Assembly (NCBI RefSeq): GCF_000242895.2 | Contig: NC_021171.1 | Coordinates: 1,212,001 to 1,276,000, forward strand | Direction: 5' to 3' | Length of the DNA stretch: 64,000 bases | Origin: Bacillus sp. 1NLA3E | GTDB lineage: Bacteria; Bacillota; Bacilli; Bacillales; Cytobacillaceae | In this document: positions 18,377 to 27,555 of the stretch, piece after piece | Position numbering within the stretch: position 1 is the first letter of the stretch | How the letters are laid out: the number at the start of each line of letters is the position of its first letter | Notes under the pieces: generated by a model | What the model saw: only the letters and a program-made list of their open reading frames with translations | What the model was told of the DNA's origin: nothing | Databases searched by the model: none | Position numbers and translations under genes: made by a program

Positions 18377-18524
18377 ATGGCTTTTTCTATTATCAGCATC
18401 CTAGCATTGATGATGCTGTTTTCAAAATGTAGCAAAAAAATATGTTTGCATCAGAAAAAGGGAATAACCAGTTTCTCATCAAAATCGTATTAGCAAGACA
18501 AATCTTGTAAGGGGGTTAACAGCT

Positions 18525-20219
18525 TTGAAATTTGAAGATTATCTTTATACTCGACCAAATATCAGTGAAATCGAGTCTGAGTTTCAAATAGGACTTGAAC
18601 AATTTAATCAAGCAAGTAGTGTTGCGGAACAAATTAAAGCGATTGAAAAAATAAATGTGGTACGTAATAACTTTGGTACAATGGTAAATCTTTGTTATAT
18701 CCGCCATTCTATTGATACCAATAATGAATTTTATAAATCTGAACAAGATTACATAGATGAGATTGAGCCGGAGGTGGAAGGTTTGGTCACGAAATACTAT
18801 CAAGCATTAGTGAACTCTAAGTACCGCAAAGATTTGGAAAGTAAGTGGGGTACACAACTTTTTGCGCTTGCCGAGACACAATTGAAGACTTTTACTCCAG
18901 AAATCGTACCGCTTTTGCAAAAAGAAAATAAGCTTTCGAGTGAATACACGAAGCTGATTGCCTCCGCAAAAATTTTGTTTGAAGGAAAAGAGCTAACCCT
19001 TGTTCAGCTAGAACCATTTGGAGAGTCCCCAGATAGAAAAATGAGAATCAAAGCTAATGAAGCACGGTTTGGCTTTTTGGCTAAAAATGAACAAAAACTT
19101 GATCAAATTTACGATGATTTGGTTAAGGTACGAACAGAAATTGCCAGGATCCTAGGGTATTCAAGTTTTGTTGAACTTGCCTATGATCGAATGAGTCGAA
19201 CCGACTATAATGCCGAAATGGTTTCTAAATTTCGTAGACAAGTAGAGGAATTTATTGTTCCATTGGCCACGAAATTAAAGGAAAGACAACGAAATCGGAT
19301 TGGGGTAGAAAAGTTAAAATATTACGATGAATCGATTATCTTTCAATCAGGTAATGCAACTCCAAAGGGAAGTCCGCAATGGATTATCGAGAATGGTCAA
19401 AAAATGTACGAGGAGCTCTCTACAGAAACGGGAGAATTTTTCTCCTTTATGACAGAGAACGGATTAATGGATTTAGTGGCCAAGAAAGGGAAAGCTGGTG
19501 GCGGCTATTGTACATTTATCGAAAATTATAAAGCACCGTTCATTTTTTCAAATTTTAACGGTACATCAGGAGATATTGATGTTTTAACTCATGAAGCAGG
19601 ACACGCTTTTCAAGTTTTTTCAAGCAGACATTATGATATTCCAGAGTATTACTGGCCGACCTACGAGGCATGCGAAATTCATTCAATGAGTATGGAATTT
19701 TTCACCTGGCCTTGGATGGAACACTTTTTCAAGGAAGATACGGATAAATATCAATTTGCCCATTTAAGTGACGCATTACTTTTCTTGCCTTATGGCGTTT
19801 CTGTTGATGAATTTCAACATTGGGTTTATGAGAATCCTGAGGCAACACCAGATGAGCGAAAGTCCACTTGGAGACAGATTGAAAAAAAATACTTGCCACA
19901 TAAAGATTATGACGGTTTCACCTATTTAGAAAACGGTGGTTTTTGGCAGCGCCAGGCTCATATTTATAATTCACCTTTTTATTACATTGATTATACTTTA
20001 GCACAAATTTGTGCGTTTCAATTTTGGAAGCGGTCGAAAGAGGATTGGAAAGCTGCTTGGGAGGACTATGTAAAGCTATGTAAACTTGGAGGAAGTGAGC
20101 CCTTTACTAAGCTTGTTGCAGAGGCACATTTGATCTCTCCTTTTGAAGATGGTTGCCTAAAATCCGTAATCGATGAAATTGAAAAATGGCTAGATACAGT
20201 TGACGACACTACCCTATAA
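18525..20219 (+). CDS. M3 family oligoendopeptidase (zinc metallopeptidase)
   Basis: A 564-residue cytoplasmic thimet-type peptidase of the M3B (PepF-like) branch. The zinc site is HEAGH at residues 356-360 within DVLTHEAGHAFQVFSS; the third ligand glutamate lies downstream in YEACEIHSMSMEFF. The N-terminal two-thirds is helical, as in the family, and AGGGYCTFIENYKAPFIFSN is a conserved substrate-channel segment. The start is TTG at 18525, nine bases after AAGGGGG; no ATG fits. It degrades short oligopeptides. It is monocistronic, with a family A derivative upstream and a very strong terminator downstream. Confidence 0.92.
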   Translation: MKFEDYLYTRPNISEIESEFQIGLEQFNQASSVAEQIKAIEKINVVRNNFGTMVNLCYIRHSIDTNNEFYKSEQDYIDEIEPEVEGLVTKYYQALVNSKYRKDLESKWGTQLFALAETQLKTFTPEIVPLLQKENKLSSEYTKLIASAKILFEGKELTLVQLEPFGESPDRKMRIKANEARFGFLAKNEQKLDQIYDDLVKVRTEIARILGYSSFVELAYDRMSRTDYNAEMVSKFRRQVEEFIVPLATKLKERQRNRIGVEKLKYYDESIIFQSGNATPKGSPQWIIENGQKMYEELSTETGEFFSFMTENGLMDLVAKKGKAGGGYCTFIENYKAPFIFSNFNGTSGDIDVLTHEAGHAFQVFSSRHYDIPEYYWPTYEACEIHSMSMEFFTWPWMEHFFKEDTDKYQFAHLSDALLFLPYGVSVDEFQHWVYENPEATPDERKSTWRQIEKKYLPHKDYDGFTYLENGGFWQRQAHIYNSPFYYIDYTLAQICAFQFWKRSKEDWKAAWEDYVKLCKLGGSEPFTKLVAEAHLISPFEDGCLKSVIDEIEKWLDTVDDTTL

Positions 20220-20221
20220 CC

Positions 20222-20274
20222 AAAAAAAATTAAATGAGACTGGCCTTTAAGTCAGTCTCATTTAATTTTTTTTT
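20222..20274 (+). terminator. Strong terminator of the oligoendopeptidase gene
   Basis: AAATTAAATGAGACTGGC pairs with GTCAGTCTCATTTAATTT around a six-base loop, with A- and T-runs on both sides. Confidence 0.9.
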
Positions 20275-20357
20275 GCTTTCCTTGGAAGGTTGTTTTAAAA
20301 AGCTCGTCTGTGATTGTCCTTCCCTTCATATACATAGATAAGAAGGGGGAACTAAAC

Positions 20358-21404
20358 TTGAAACCAAATTGGAGTGCATCCTTTCAAATAGCAGCAGTTT
20401 ATGTAGGAACAGTCGTGGGAGCTGGCTTCGCCACAGGGAAAGAAATAGTAGAGTTTTTTTCTCGATTTGGATTAATTGGATTTATAGGGATAATTGTTAG
20501 TGGTTCTTTACTCATTATTTTAGGTTCAAAATTAATGATATTAGCAGCACGGGTTGGAGCTACTTCGTATCAAGAGTTTAATGAATTCTTATTTGGGAAG
20601 CTTGTTGGAAGGATCATCAATATCCTGACTTTATTAATGCTTCTTGGCGTTTGTGCTGTTATGCTTTCCGGTGCTGGAGCCGTATTTAGTGAGCAATTGA
20701 ATTTGCCTAAAACATTAGGAATTCTCATAACGATTGGTCTTTCAGTCCTCGTTCTGGTTATAGGCATGAAAGGCTTGTTTATTGTAAATACATTTGTTGT
20801 ACCGATGATGATTTCATTTTGCTTTATCTTAATGTTCATTTCAGTGGGCTTCCCCCATTTTACTGAACAACTACTGACCATCCCCTTTTTGACGGATGGC
20901 TGGAAAGCAGTTGTGACCCCGTTTTCTTATGCTGCATTTAATTTATTGCTTGCGCAAGCAGTCCTGGTACCTGTTGCCAACGAAATTAAAGATGAACAGA
21001 CAATTAAGTGGGGCGGAATTCTCGGAGGTATTGCACTGACCTTAATCCTTTTATGCAGCCATGTGGTATTAATAATGCTCCCCAATGTAGAAACATATGA
21101 GGTTCCCATGGCTGTTATTGTAAAGAACATAGCATCAAGCCTTTATTGGATATATGTTTTCATTATTTATGGAGAGATATTTACTTCGGTGATAGGGAAT
21201 GTGTTTGGACTTGAACGTCAGCTTCGAAAATATATCGGTCTCTCCAGCATTGCGATTATATTTTTCATTTTTTTAAGTACTTATTTTATTAGTCTTGTTG
21301 ATTATGGGACACTTCTTTCATATTTATATCCTGCTTTTGGTTATTTTAGTTTAGCTTTCATTGCCTTATTATGGATGAAACCACTAGATTCAAAAAAACC
21401 ATAA
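20358..21404 (+). CDS. YkvI family membrane protein
   Basis: An integral membrane protein of 348 residues with about 10 spans. It begins with NWSASFQIAAVYVGTVVGAG and FATGKEIVEFFSRFG, the pattern of the YkvI group, distantly related to the APC-type transporter fold (VGAGFATGKE resembles the broken first helix). I chose TTG at 20358, seven bases after AAGGGGGA; the frame is open further upstream but without a site. The substrate is unknown. B. subtilis carries ykvI near the pts genes, and here ptsHI lies 2.3 kb downstream, which supports the assignment. Confidence 0.75.
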   Translation: MKPNWSASFQIAAVYVGTVVGAGFATGKEIVEFFSRFGLIGFIGIIVSGSLLIILGSKLMILAARVGATSYQEFNEFLFGKLVGRIINILTLLMLLGVCAVMLSGAGAVFSEQLNLPKTLGILITIGLSVLVLVIGMKGLFIVNTFVVPMMISFCFILMFISVGFPHFTEQLLTIPFLTDGWKAVVTPFSYAAFNLLLAQAVLVPVANEIKDEQTIKWGGILGGIALTLILLCSHVVLIMLPNVETYEVPMAVIVKNIASSLYWIYVFIIYGEIFTSVIGNVFGLERQLRKYIGLSSIAIIFFIFLSTYFISLVDYGTLLSYLYPAFGYFSLAFIALLWMKPLDSKKP

Positions 21405-21420
21405 TAAAAATCTCTTCATA

Positions 21421-21463
21421 AAAATGGAAAAAGCAGCCTTTAATCCGAAAGGATTGGCTGCTT
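21421..21463 (-). terminator. Terminator of the CPBP protease gene
   Basis: AAGCAGCC..AATCC, GAAA, GGATT..GGCTGCTT form a stem; reading the minus strand it is followed by TTTTTCCATTTTT. It overlaps the stop codon of the minus-strand gene. Confidence 0.7.
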
Positions 21464-22073
21464 AACGAAATGGAAGAAGAACGAACAGAAATAAATCAAA
21501 TACTAAATGTGAGACAATGACTAGTGGAATACTTCTCCTCCAGGCATAAAGCCAGCCCCAGAGTAATCCTGCAGTGAGTGCTGCAAACGGCAGCATAAAT
21601 TGCCCAGAATAAAGATGGACTGATGAATACATAATGGCGGAAACTATAATGCTTCCTCCGGTACTGAGATAGTTAACTAGGCGTTTCTGCACAAATCCTC
21701 GCCAAAATATTTCTTCTCCTGGCACTACGATTAAAATCAATGCCAGGTATTGCCAAAACATATGTGGGCCAAACCGTTTATAAAGGGCAGAGATTTGATT
21801 TGAAACTGGAATATGTATTAGTTCAATGAACTGGTTTCCTATCCAGAATAGACCAAAGAGAAGGGCTCCAGAAACTATACCAGTGAAGAGGTATTTAAAT
21901 ACGGATAATTTATCATCTAATTTATCTTTAGCAACAACAAAACAAATTAGTAACAACATAGTGGCAGTGAAAAAATACCAGAAAACCACTTTGTTGTGAA
22001 AAGTAAAAAACATAAGTAAATGCGCCAAAAGAAACCCACTTATGAATCGAAAATCGAAAGCGCATTTTCTCAT
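21462..22073 (-). CDS. CPBP family intramembrane metalloprotease
   Basis: A 203-residue protein with six to seven membrane spans and an Abi/CAAX-protease domain in its second half. Motif 1 is EEIFWRGFVQKRL (about residues 120-132), with the paired glutamates and arginine; motif 2 is MYSSVHLYSG (about 147-156); motif 3 lies in SHLVFDLFLF near the end, with the histidine and aspartate in place. Family members cleave prenylated or leaderless peptides within the membrane, and some give bacteriocin self-immunity. No bacteriocin gene is seen nearby. Convergent with the YkvI gene. Confidence 0.85.
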   Translation of the reverse strand: MRKCAFDFRFISGFLLAHLLMFFTFHNKVVFWYFFTATMLLLICFVVAKDKLDDKLSVFKYLFTGIVSGALLFGLFWIGNQFIELIHIPVSNQISALYKRFGPHMFWQYLALILIVVPGEEIFWRGFVQKRLVNYLSTGGSIIVSAIMYSSVHLYSGQFMLPFAALTAGLLWGWLYAWRRSIPLVIVSHLVFDLFLFVLLPFR

Positions 22074-22204
22074 CTTAAGAAACCCCTTCCTGAGACCTTA
22101 TTTTCTATTTTAACAAACTAATAATAAAATATGTATGTGTAAAGAGTAAAGACAAAAATTTGCGGATTGTTTGCTGAACGTTTAATAAGCTTAGAATTTA
22201 CTAC

Positions 22205-22249
22205 AAAAAAAACACCATATAAAAAGCAATGTAACTGCTTTTTATATGG
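22205..22249 (-). terminator. Terminator overlapping the ykvS stop codon
   Basis: CCATATAAAAAGCA and TGCTTTTTATATGG form a perfect 14-bp stem; on the minus strand it is followed by GGTGTTTTTTTTG. The stop codon of the upstream gene lies inside the stem. Confidence 0.9.
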
Positions 22250-22451
22250 CGGACTCTTTAATGATTTTATAGTTTTTATGATTGACGACAGTTCTCTGAT
22301 CAAGTTCAAGGTCTAGATAATTGTCCATATAAGTTAAATCAACAATTACTGAGTTTTCATTCACTTTTTCAACGATTCCTTGTAAGCCTTCTCTAAACTC
22401 GATAACGTTTCCAACTTGTGCTCTTTTCAAATACCCTCTCTCCCTTGTCAT
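22242..22451 (-). CDS. ykvS: YkvS family (DUF2187) small protein
   Basis: A 69-residue protein with AQVGNVIEFREGLQGIVEKV, NSVIVDLTYMDNY and RTVVNHKNYKII, the pattern of the YkvS/DUF2187 family, a small KOW-like beta barrel. Its function is unknown. B. subtilis ykvS also lies just before the pts genes, so the position fits. ATG at 22451 has only a weak upstream site. The stop codon is embedded in a strong terminator hairpin. Confidence 0.8.
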   Translation of the reverse strand: MTRERGYLKRAQVGNVIEFREGLQGIVEKVNENSVIVDLTYMDNYLDLELDQRTVVNHKNYKIIKESAI

Positions 22452-22700
22452 TAATATTTTTATAAGTAACAGTTTGCACTACTTTACCAGATTCGTAAAT
22501 CATTTTCAGCGATTTTATCCGTTATTTTTAGTTGTTTTTTTTAATTCGACAATATTCCTTTACCTTTCTCTGAATTTCTACATGATTCGCATGAATACTG
22601 GCTTTTTCATTACAACCCAAACTAAAAGTAGAATAGACAGAGGACCTTAAATTTAGGTACAATTATCGGATATAAGAATTGAATAGTTTTTAGAATAAAA

Positions 22701-22931
22701 ATGATAATTTTTAAAAAAATAGGTATGGTGATTGAATTGAATGAACAGACCATTAATGAAATATTTAACAAATTAAAAAGCAAGGAACTCAATGAGTTTT
22801 TTGTTAAAAAAGAAGACTTTTTACCAGTTCGCAAAGTATTGGTTAATCGTGATGATTTTAAGCACATTCGGGGTATAGCTCTTAGGGGGGGAGATGTAAT
22901 GTATCAGTATACGGATGATCCCAGAAGTTAG
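22701..22931 (+). CDS. Small hypothetical protein
   Basis: A frame of 76 codons. The translation start is uncertain: ATG at 22701 has no clear RBS, and ATG at 22725 follows AAAATAGGT. The product is charged and soluble, with a predicted helical front (LNEQTINEIFNKLKSKELNEFF) seen in two parts, LNEQTINEIFN and KLKSKELNEFF, and a conserved-looking tail IRGIALRGGDVMYQYTDD. I do not recognise the family. The balanced amino acid composition and position in the conserved block favour a real gene. Confidence 0.55.
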   Translation: MIIFKKIGMVIELNEQTINEIFNKLKSKELNEFFVKKEDFLPVRKVLVNRDDFKHIRGIALRGGDVMYQYTDDPRS

Positions 22932-23063
22932 AAACCGTGTCTAAATAAATAATATGCAAAATTTTTGAATTTTAACAAAATATTTTGATTTATGTGACAA
23001 AATACCTATATTTCCTCCGAAACAAGTTGTACAATAATTCTAAAAGCCTAAGAGGTGACAAGC

Positions 23064-23231
23064 ATGAATTTGTTCGATACTCAAGAGGAGCTTTTATATT
23101 TAATTGAAAATAAGCGGAGTGAAATGGTGTTAGTAGCGTCTAGAACAGGATTTTTAAGCCATCAGACTTTAAAAACGAGTAAAGAACTAGATGAATTGCT
23201 TAATCTACATTACCAATTATGGGGAATTTGA
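23064..23231 (+). CDS. Spo0E-like sporulation aspartyl-phosphate phosphatase
   Basis: A 55-residue protein. It carries the Spo0E family layout: a first helix LLYLIENKRSEMVLVASRTG, then the signature SKELDELLNLHY with the SxxLD motif, whose aspartate is essential in Spo0E. These phosphatases remove the phosphate from Spo0A~P and so delay sporulation. AAGAGGTGAC stands eight bases before ATG at 23064. It lies between the YkvS region and ptsH and is monocistronic. Small Spo0E-like paralogs (YisI, YnzD) are typical of spore-forming Bacillaceae; which one this corresponds to cannot be told. Confidence 0.85.
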   Translation: MNLFDTQEELLYLIENKRSEMVLVASRTGFLSHQTLKTSKELDELLNLHYQLWGI

Positions 23232-23679
23232 CTATTTTGTAGTGTTATTTAATCGTAACACTACTTTATTATTATTAAGGAAATTTCTATTTAGAAATTG
23301 TAGCCGAACATGCGATTCCGATTTTTTGTATAGTTTGTGAAATAATGTACAAATGAAAGCGTTTAATAAATTGAATATTTTATATACGTGAAAATATGCA
23401 CATTTTTATTGTCGAAACATGCGTAGAAATGCTATTCTTTCAATTAGAGATGTGGAATGTCAGACAACTTAAAATCATTCATTTGTTTTTATAAAAGTTA
23501 TACATGAATAACAAGTTTGAGGAAAAAATAAGTAAAGTTATTGGTGTCTCAAAGTACTATTTATTTGTTTTAAAGATATTTATGGCTTTTTAGGTAAATC
23601 CTCGAATTATTTTAAGTTTAAAATTGGACGCATTTTTCATCTTCACAAAATGCAATTAGAAAAGGAGTAGGATTATACA
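23232..23679. other. Leader region of ptsHI
   Basis: Nearly 450 bases without a gene. No ptsG or antiterminator target (RAT-like stem) was recognised. A cre-like sequence lies at 23354-23367 and a good RBS (AAAAGGAG) before ptsH. The remaining AT-rich sequence probably holds the ptsH promoter, which I cannot place firmly. Confidence 0.45.
23354..23367 (+). promoter_or_regulatory. Possible CcpA-binding cre site
   Basis: TGAAAGCGTTTAAT matches 12 of 14 positions of TGWAANCGNTNWCA. It lies about 310 bases before ptsH. Whether CcpA acts here is unknown. Confidence 0.3.
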
Positions 23680-23946
23680 ATGGTTGAAAAACAATATAAG
23701 GTAACTGCAGATACAGGTATTCATGCTCGCCCAGCAACACTTTTAGTACAAGCTGCGGGTAAATTCAATTCAGATATTCAGCTTGAATATAAAGGCAAAA
23801 AGGTAAACTTAAAATCCATTATGGGTGTAATGTCTTTAGGAATCGGTCAAGGTGCAGAAATTAAAATCATTGCAGAGGGCAATGATGAGAAAGAAGCGGT
23901 ACAAAGCTTAGAAGATACATTAAAAAAAGAAGGTCTAGCTGAATAA
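23680..23946 (+). CDS. ptsH: Phosphocarrier protein HPr
   Basis: An 88-residue PTS phosphocarrier. His15 in [14 protein letters not shown] accepts phosphate from enzyme I, and Ser46 in [15 protein letters not shown] is the HPr kinase target that makes P-Ser-HPr, the co-repressor of CcpA in Firmicutes. Length and motifs are those of Bacillus HPr. RBS AAAAGGAG lies 13 bases before ATG 23680. The stop codon overlaps the start of ptsI (TAATG), so the two are translationally coupled. Unlike B. subtilis, no ptsG precedes it. Confidence 0.97.
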   Translation: MVEKQYKVTADTGIHARPATLLVQAAGKFNSDIQLEYKGKKVNLKSIMGVMSLGIGQGAEIKIIAEGNDEKEAVQSLEDTLKKEGLAE

Positions 23947-25661
23947 TGAGTTCATTAATCGGAATTGCGGCGTCAAGTGGGATTGCAATCGCAAAAGCAT
24001 ATCGTTTGGTTGAGCCAGACCTTTCTTTCAGTAAGAAAACTGTTGAAGATTCTAATATGGAAATTGAACGTTTTCGAGCTGCAATAGCAAAAGCCAAACA
24101 AGAGCTTGAGCAAATTCGTGACCGTGCTCATCATGAATTAGGTGCTGATAAAGCAGCTATTTTTGAAGCACATCTTCTTGTGTTAAGTGACCCAGAACTT
24201 TTGAATCCGATTGAAGAAAATATTAAGACTGAAAAGATTAATGCTGAATCGGCTTTAAAAGATACTGCAGACATGTTCATCACATTATTTGAGCAAATGG
24301 ATAATGAGTATATGAAAGAACGTGCAGCTGATATTCGCGATGTAACCAAGCGGGTACTTGCACATCTTTTAAAAGTGGACCTTGTTAACCCAAGTATGAT
24401 TTCGGAAGAAGTTATTATTGTTGCTGAAGATTTAACACCTTCAGATACGGCTCAGTTAAATCGTAAATTTGTAAAAGGGTTTACAACGAATATTGGTGGT
24501 CGAACATCTCATTCAGCCATCATGGCACGTTCAATGGAAATTCCAGCTGTTGTTGGAGCAAAAACGGCAACTGAGGAAATTAACAACGGGGATCTAGTCA
24601 TAGTTGATGGTCTAAGTGGAGAAGTTCATATTAACCCATCCGATGACGTGGTGAAGCAATTCGAGAAAAAACACGCAGATTATGAAGTGCAAAAAGCAGA
24701 GTGGGCAAAGCTTGTTAATGAAAAGACCATGACTGCAGATGGACACCATGTTGAATTAGCCGCAAATATTGGTACACCAAATGATCTAGTTGGTGTTAAA
24801 AATAACGGTGGTGAAGGTGTTGGCCTTTATCGAACAGAATTCCTTTACATGGGCAGAGATCAACTTCCTACAGAAGAAGAGCAATATACTGCTTATAAGG
24901 CTGTTTTAGAGGGTATGGAAGGAAAACCTGTCGTTGTACGTACACTTGATATCGGTGGAGATAAAGAACTCCCATACTTAAGTTTACCAAAAGAAATGAA
25001 CCCATTTCTTGGTTTCCGGGCCATTCGTTTATGCCTAGAGGAACAAGGGATGTTCCGTACTCAATTAAGAGCATTATTAAGAGCAAGTACTGCCGGAAAT
25101 TTAAAAATTATGTTCCCAATGATTGCGACACTTGATGAATTCCGTCAAGCAAAAGCAGTTCTGGAAGAGGAAAAGCAAAAATTAGTGAATGAGGGTATCA
25201 CTGTTTCTAACACAATTGAAGTGGGAATCATGGTGGAAATTCCGTCAACAGCTATTCTTGCCGACCAATTTGCTAAAGAAGTTGATTTCTTTAGTATTGG
25301 AACAAATGATTTAATTCAGTACACTATGGCAGCGGACCGTATGAATGAACGCGTTTCCTACTTGTATCAGCCATATAGCCCATCCATTCTTCGCCTTGTG
25401 AAAATGGTTATTGATGCTTCACATAAAGAAGGTAAGTGGACAGGTATGTGTGGTGAAATGGCTGGAGACGAAATGGCGATTCCAGTCCTACTTGGTTTAG
25501 GATTAGATGAGTTTTCAATGAGTGCAACGTCGATCTTAAAAGCACGTTCACTTATAAGTCGCCTTAACAAGTCAGATATGGAAAATTTAGCAGTTGAAGT
25601 TCTACAAATGAGTACAACCTCACAATCCATTGCAGCAATTGAAAAAGCTACAGCTAAATAA
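23946..25661 (+). CDS. ptsI: PTS enzyme I (phosphoenolpyruvate-protein phosphotransferase)
   Basis: A 571-residue enzyme I, which transfers phosphate from PEP to HPr. The N-terminal HPr-binding and swivel domain holds the active His189 in [21 protein letters not shown] (quoted as [13 protein letters not shown] and MEIPAVVG). The C-terminal PEP-binding TIM barrel contains [48 protein letters not shown] and the catalytic cysteine in [11 protein letters not shown]. It overlaps ptsH by one base and ends at a terminator hairpin, so the operon is ptsHI alone. Confidence 0.97.
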   Translation: MSSLIGIAASSGIAIAKAYRLVEPDLSFSKKTVEDSNMEIERFRAAIAKAKQELEQIRDRAHHELGADKAAIFEAHLLVLSDPELLNPIEENIKTEKINAESALKDTADMFITLFEQMDNEYMKERAADIRDVTKRVLAHLLKVDLVNPSMISEEVIIVAEDLTPSDTAQLNRKFVKGFTTNIGGRTSHSAIMARSMEIPAVVGAKTATEEINNGDLVIVDGLSGEVHINPSDDVVKQFEKKHADYEVQKAEWAKLVNEKTMTADGHHVELAANIGTPNDLVGVKNNGGEGVGLYRTEFLYMGRDQLPTEEEQYTAYKAVLEGMEGKPVVVRTLDIGGDKELPYLSLPKEMNPFLGFRAIRLCLEEQGMFRTQLRALLRASTAGNLKIMFPMIATLDEFRQAKAVLEEEKQKLVNEGITVSNTIEVGIMVEIPSTAILADQFAKEVDFFSIGTNDLIQYTMAADRMNERVSYLYQPYSPSILRLVKMVIDASHKEGKWTGMCGEMAGDEMAIPVLLGLGLDEFSMSATSILKARSLISRLNKSDMENLAVEVLQMSTTSQSIAAIEKATAK

Positions 25662-25673
25662 GTGAAATGTTTA

Positions 25674-25710
25674 GAAGCCGACTAGAAGTAGTTGGCTTTT
25701 TTTTTTGAAG
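25674..25710 (+). terminator. Terminator of ptsHI
   Basis: AGCCGACTA, GAAG, TAGTTGGCT then ten Ts: a 9-bp stem with one G-U pair, 13 bases after the ptsI stop. Confidence 0.85.
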
Positions 25711-25765
25711 AAGTGTTTATACTGTAAAAAATACGGAAATGGTAGACATAAAAGGGTGATTTTGG

Positions 25766-26227
25766 ATGAAAAACAAAGTTATTTCATGTCTACTGCTATT
25801 CTTGCTGCTTTCACAAATTACAGGGTGCACTTCTTTTTCAAATCAAATTATTGCTAACAAGTATGCAGAAGCGGTGCTGACAAAAAATAATGAGCTAGAA
25901 TTTCGTTTAAAAATCAATAATCGCCTCTTACATTCTGATCAACCTTATAAAGTTAAAGTAAGTATTCACAATCATCAATTGGCGACCGCATTAGGTACAA
26001 ATGAGATTATTTATGGCGAAGATATCGTTTATTCAGGAGAATATTTAGAGGCAAATGAATCAGATCAACAAGCAATTTACATTACCCCAATCACACTTAA
26101 ACTGGATCTTCACCCGTTTGAAATTGAGAGAATGATAGTGGATGATCGAGCAATTTCCATTGAGGTTTTTAATGACCAACAGGTTTTAGGGAAAGCCTTT
26201 TTAACAAACTTTTCAACACAGCTTTAA
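25766..26227 (+). CDS. Putative lipoprotein, unknown function
   Basis: A 153-residue protein with a type II signal peptide: basic MKNK, a leucine-rich core and the lipobox ITGC (Cys21). The mature part is soluble and rich in beta-type sequence, without a recognised domain. It should be anchored on the outer face of the membrane. RBS AAAGGGTGA precedes ATG at 25766. It sits between ptsHI and ykwC, and its stop is 86 bases from the next gene, so it is likely transcribed on its own or with ykwC. Confidence 0.7.
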   Translation: MKNKVISCLLLFLLLSQITGCTSFSNQIIANKYAEAVLTKNNELEFRLKINNRLLHSDQPYKVKVSIHNHQLATALGTNEIIYGEDIVYSGEYLEANESDQQAIYITPITLKLDLHPFEIERMIVDDRAISIEVFNDQQVLGKAFLTNFSTQL

Positions 26228-26313
26228 ACTATTAACAAAAAGAATTGTAAAATTCTCTTAAAGATAAAATACTGTTAAAATGAAAGGAGATGGAAAAAAG
26301 AGAGGAGTTTTAG

Positions 26314-27195
26314 ATGATGTTTCAACCGACAAACACAGTAATTGGTTTTATCGGAACAGGAGTTATGGGGAATAGTATGGCAGGTCATTTATTATCTGCA
26401 GGGTATTCATTAATTATTTATACAAGATCAAAAGAAAAGGCAGAAATGTTGCTTCAAAAGGGTGCAAATTGGGCAAATACACCAAAAGAAGTAGCAGAAA
26501 AAGCCAATGTAATTTTCACAATGGTGGGCTATCCATCTGATGTGGAAGAGGTATATTTAGGAGAAGACGGGTTAATCACTAACGGAAAAGAAAATACATA
26601 TTTACTTGATATGACTACTTCAACTCCCTCATTAGCTGTTAAAATTCAGCATGAGGCAAGTAAAAAGGGAATTCATGCTTTGGATGCACCAGTTTCCGGT
26701 GGAGATATTGGGGCCAAAGAAGCCCGCCTTTCGATTATGGTGGGCGGAAATGATGAAGATTTTCAAAAAGTTGAGCCTCTTCTACAATTATTAGGAACAA
26801 ATATCGTCTATCAAGGCAAAGCCGGTTCAGGGCAACATACAAAAATGTGTAATCAAATTACTATTGCTTCCAATATGATTGGTGTATGTGAAGCGTTAGT
26901 TTATGCTAGAGAAGCTGGGCTTGATCCAGAGTTAGTATTAAAAAGCATTTCATCTGGGGCTGCCGGGAGTTGGTCTTTATCCAATTTAGGACCACGGATG
27001 ATCGCTGGTGATTTTGCACCAGGGTTCTATATTAAACATTTTATTAAGGATATGAATATTGCTTTGCAAGAAGCTGAACAAATGGGATTAGAGGTTCCTG
27101 GTTTAGCGTTAGCTAGGTCATTATATGGAAAATTGGTTGATCAAGGAGAAGAAAATAGCGGGACTCAAGCACTTTATAAATATTGGAGCAATTAA
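26314..27195 (+). CDS. ykwC: NAD(P)-dependent beta-hydroxyacid dehydrogenase (YkwC-type)
   Basis: A 293-residue member of the 3-hydroxyisobutyrate dehydrogenase superfamily. The N-terminal Rossmann site is VIGFIGTGVMGNSMAGHLL; the substrate motif DAPVSGGDIGAKEARLSIMV (about residues 125-144) and the catalytic lysine region GQHTKMCNQITIASNMIG follow. B. subtilis ykwC is near ptsHI, which supports the symbol. The exact hydroxyacid is unknown. Translation probably begins at the first of two ATGs (26314), after AGAGGAG. Confidence 0.85.
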   Translation: MMFQPTNTVIGFIGTGVMGNSMAGHLLSAGYSLIIYTRSKEKAEMLLQKGANWANTPKEVAEKANVIFTMVGYPSDVEEVYLGEDGLITNGKENTYLLDMTTSTPSLAVKIQHEASKKGIHALDAPVSGGDIGAKEARLSIMVGGNDEDFQKVEPLLQLLGTNIVYQGKAGSGQHTKMCNQITIASNMIGVCEALVYAREAGLDPELVLKSISSGAAGSWSLSNLGPRMIAGDFAPGFYIKHFIKDMNIALQEAEQMGLEVPGLALARSLYGKLVDQGEENSGTQALYKYWSN

Positions 27196-27282
27196 AGTTT
27201 TTTTTACGGAAAGGTTTACCATGAATGATTATTCCCTAGAAATCGAAAATAAGAGTGAAAGATTAGAAAGGGGATATTGTTC

Positions 27283-27459
27283 ATGGCAAAAAGAAATAAA
27301 AAGAATGATCCGCAGCAGAAAAACAAAAAAGGGTTTGATTCAGCAGTTTTAAATGAAGAGTTTGCACATGAAATGGGAAGTGCGGCAACCAACAAAATTC
27401 ATAAAGATAAAGCAAAAAAAGAAAAAGCCTCAAAAAATAATGGCGAATATAAGGGATAA
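27283..27459 (+). CDS. Small very basic hydrophilic protein
   Basis: From ATG at 27283, after AAAGGGGATATT, a 58-residue product rich in lysine and asparagine: MAKRNKKNDPQQKNKKG, then FDSAVLNEEFAHEMG, then a second Lys-rich segment. The NEEFAHE motif recalls the small acid-soluble spore protein type O and related short spore proteins, but the resemblance is slight. No membrane span. The function is unknown; a spore-associated role is only a suggestion. A large terminator follows. Confidence 0.5.
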   Translation: MAKRNKKNDPQQKNKKGFDSAVLNEEFAHEMGSAATNKIHKDKAKKEKASKNNGEYKG

Positions 27460-27470
27460 ATAAGAAAAAC

Positions 27471-27546
27471 AAAAGGGTCGGACTTCCTTTAGTATCAACC
27501 TAATATAGATAATTCTATATTAGGCTGTCAGAGGGTCTGACCCTTT
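27471..27546. terminator. Large two-way terminator between convergent genes
   Basis: AAAGGGTCGGAC at the left pairs with GTCTGACCCTTT at the right; a second stem, CCTAATATAGA and TCTATATTAGG, lies inside. It separates the small basic protein gene from patA. Confidence 0.75.
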
Positions 27547-27555
27547 CCAATTATT

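Noticed and set aside
27125-27352. Plus-strand ORF of 75 codons overlapping the ykwC end
   Set aside because: Out of frame with both neighbours and without an RBS; the basic protein from 27283 uses a better site.
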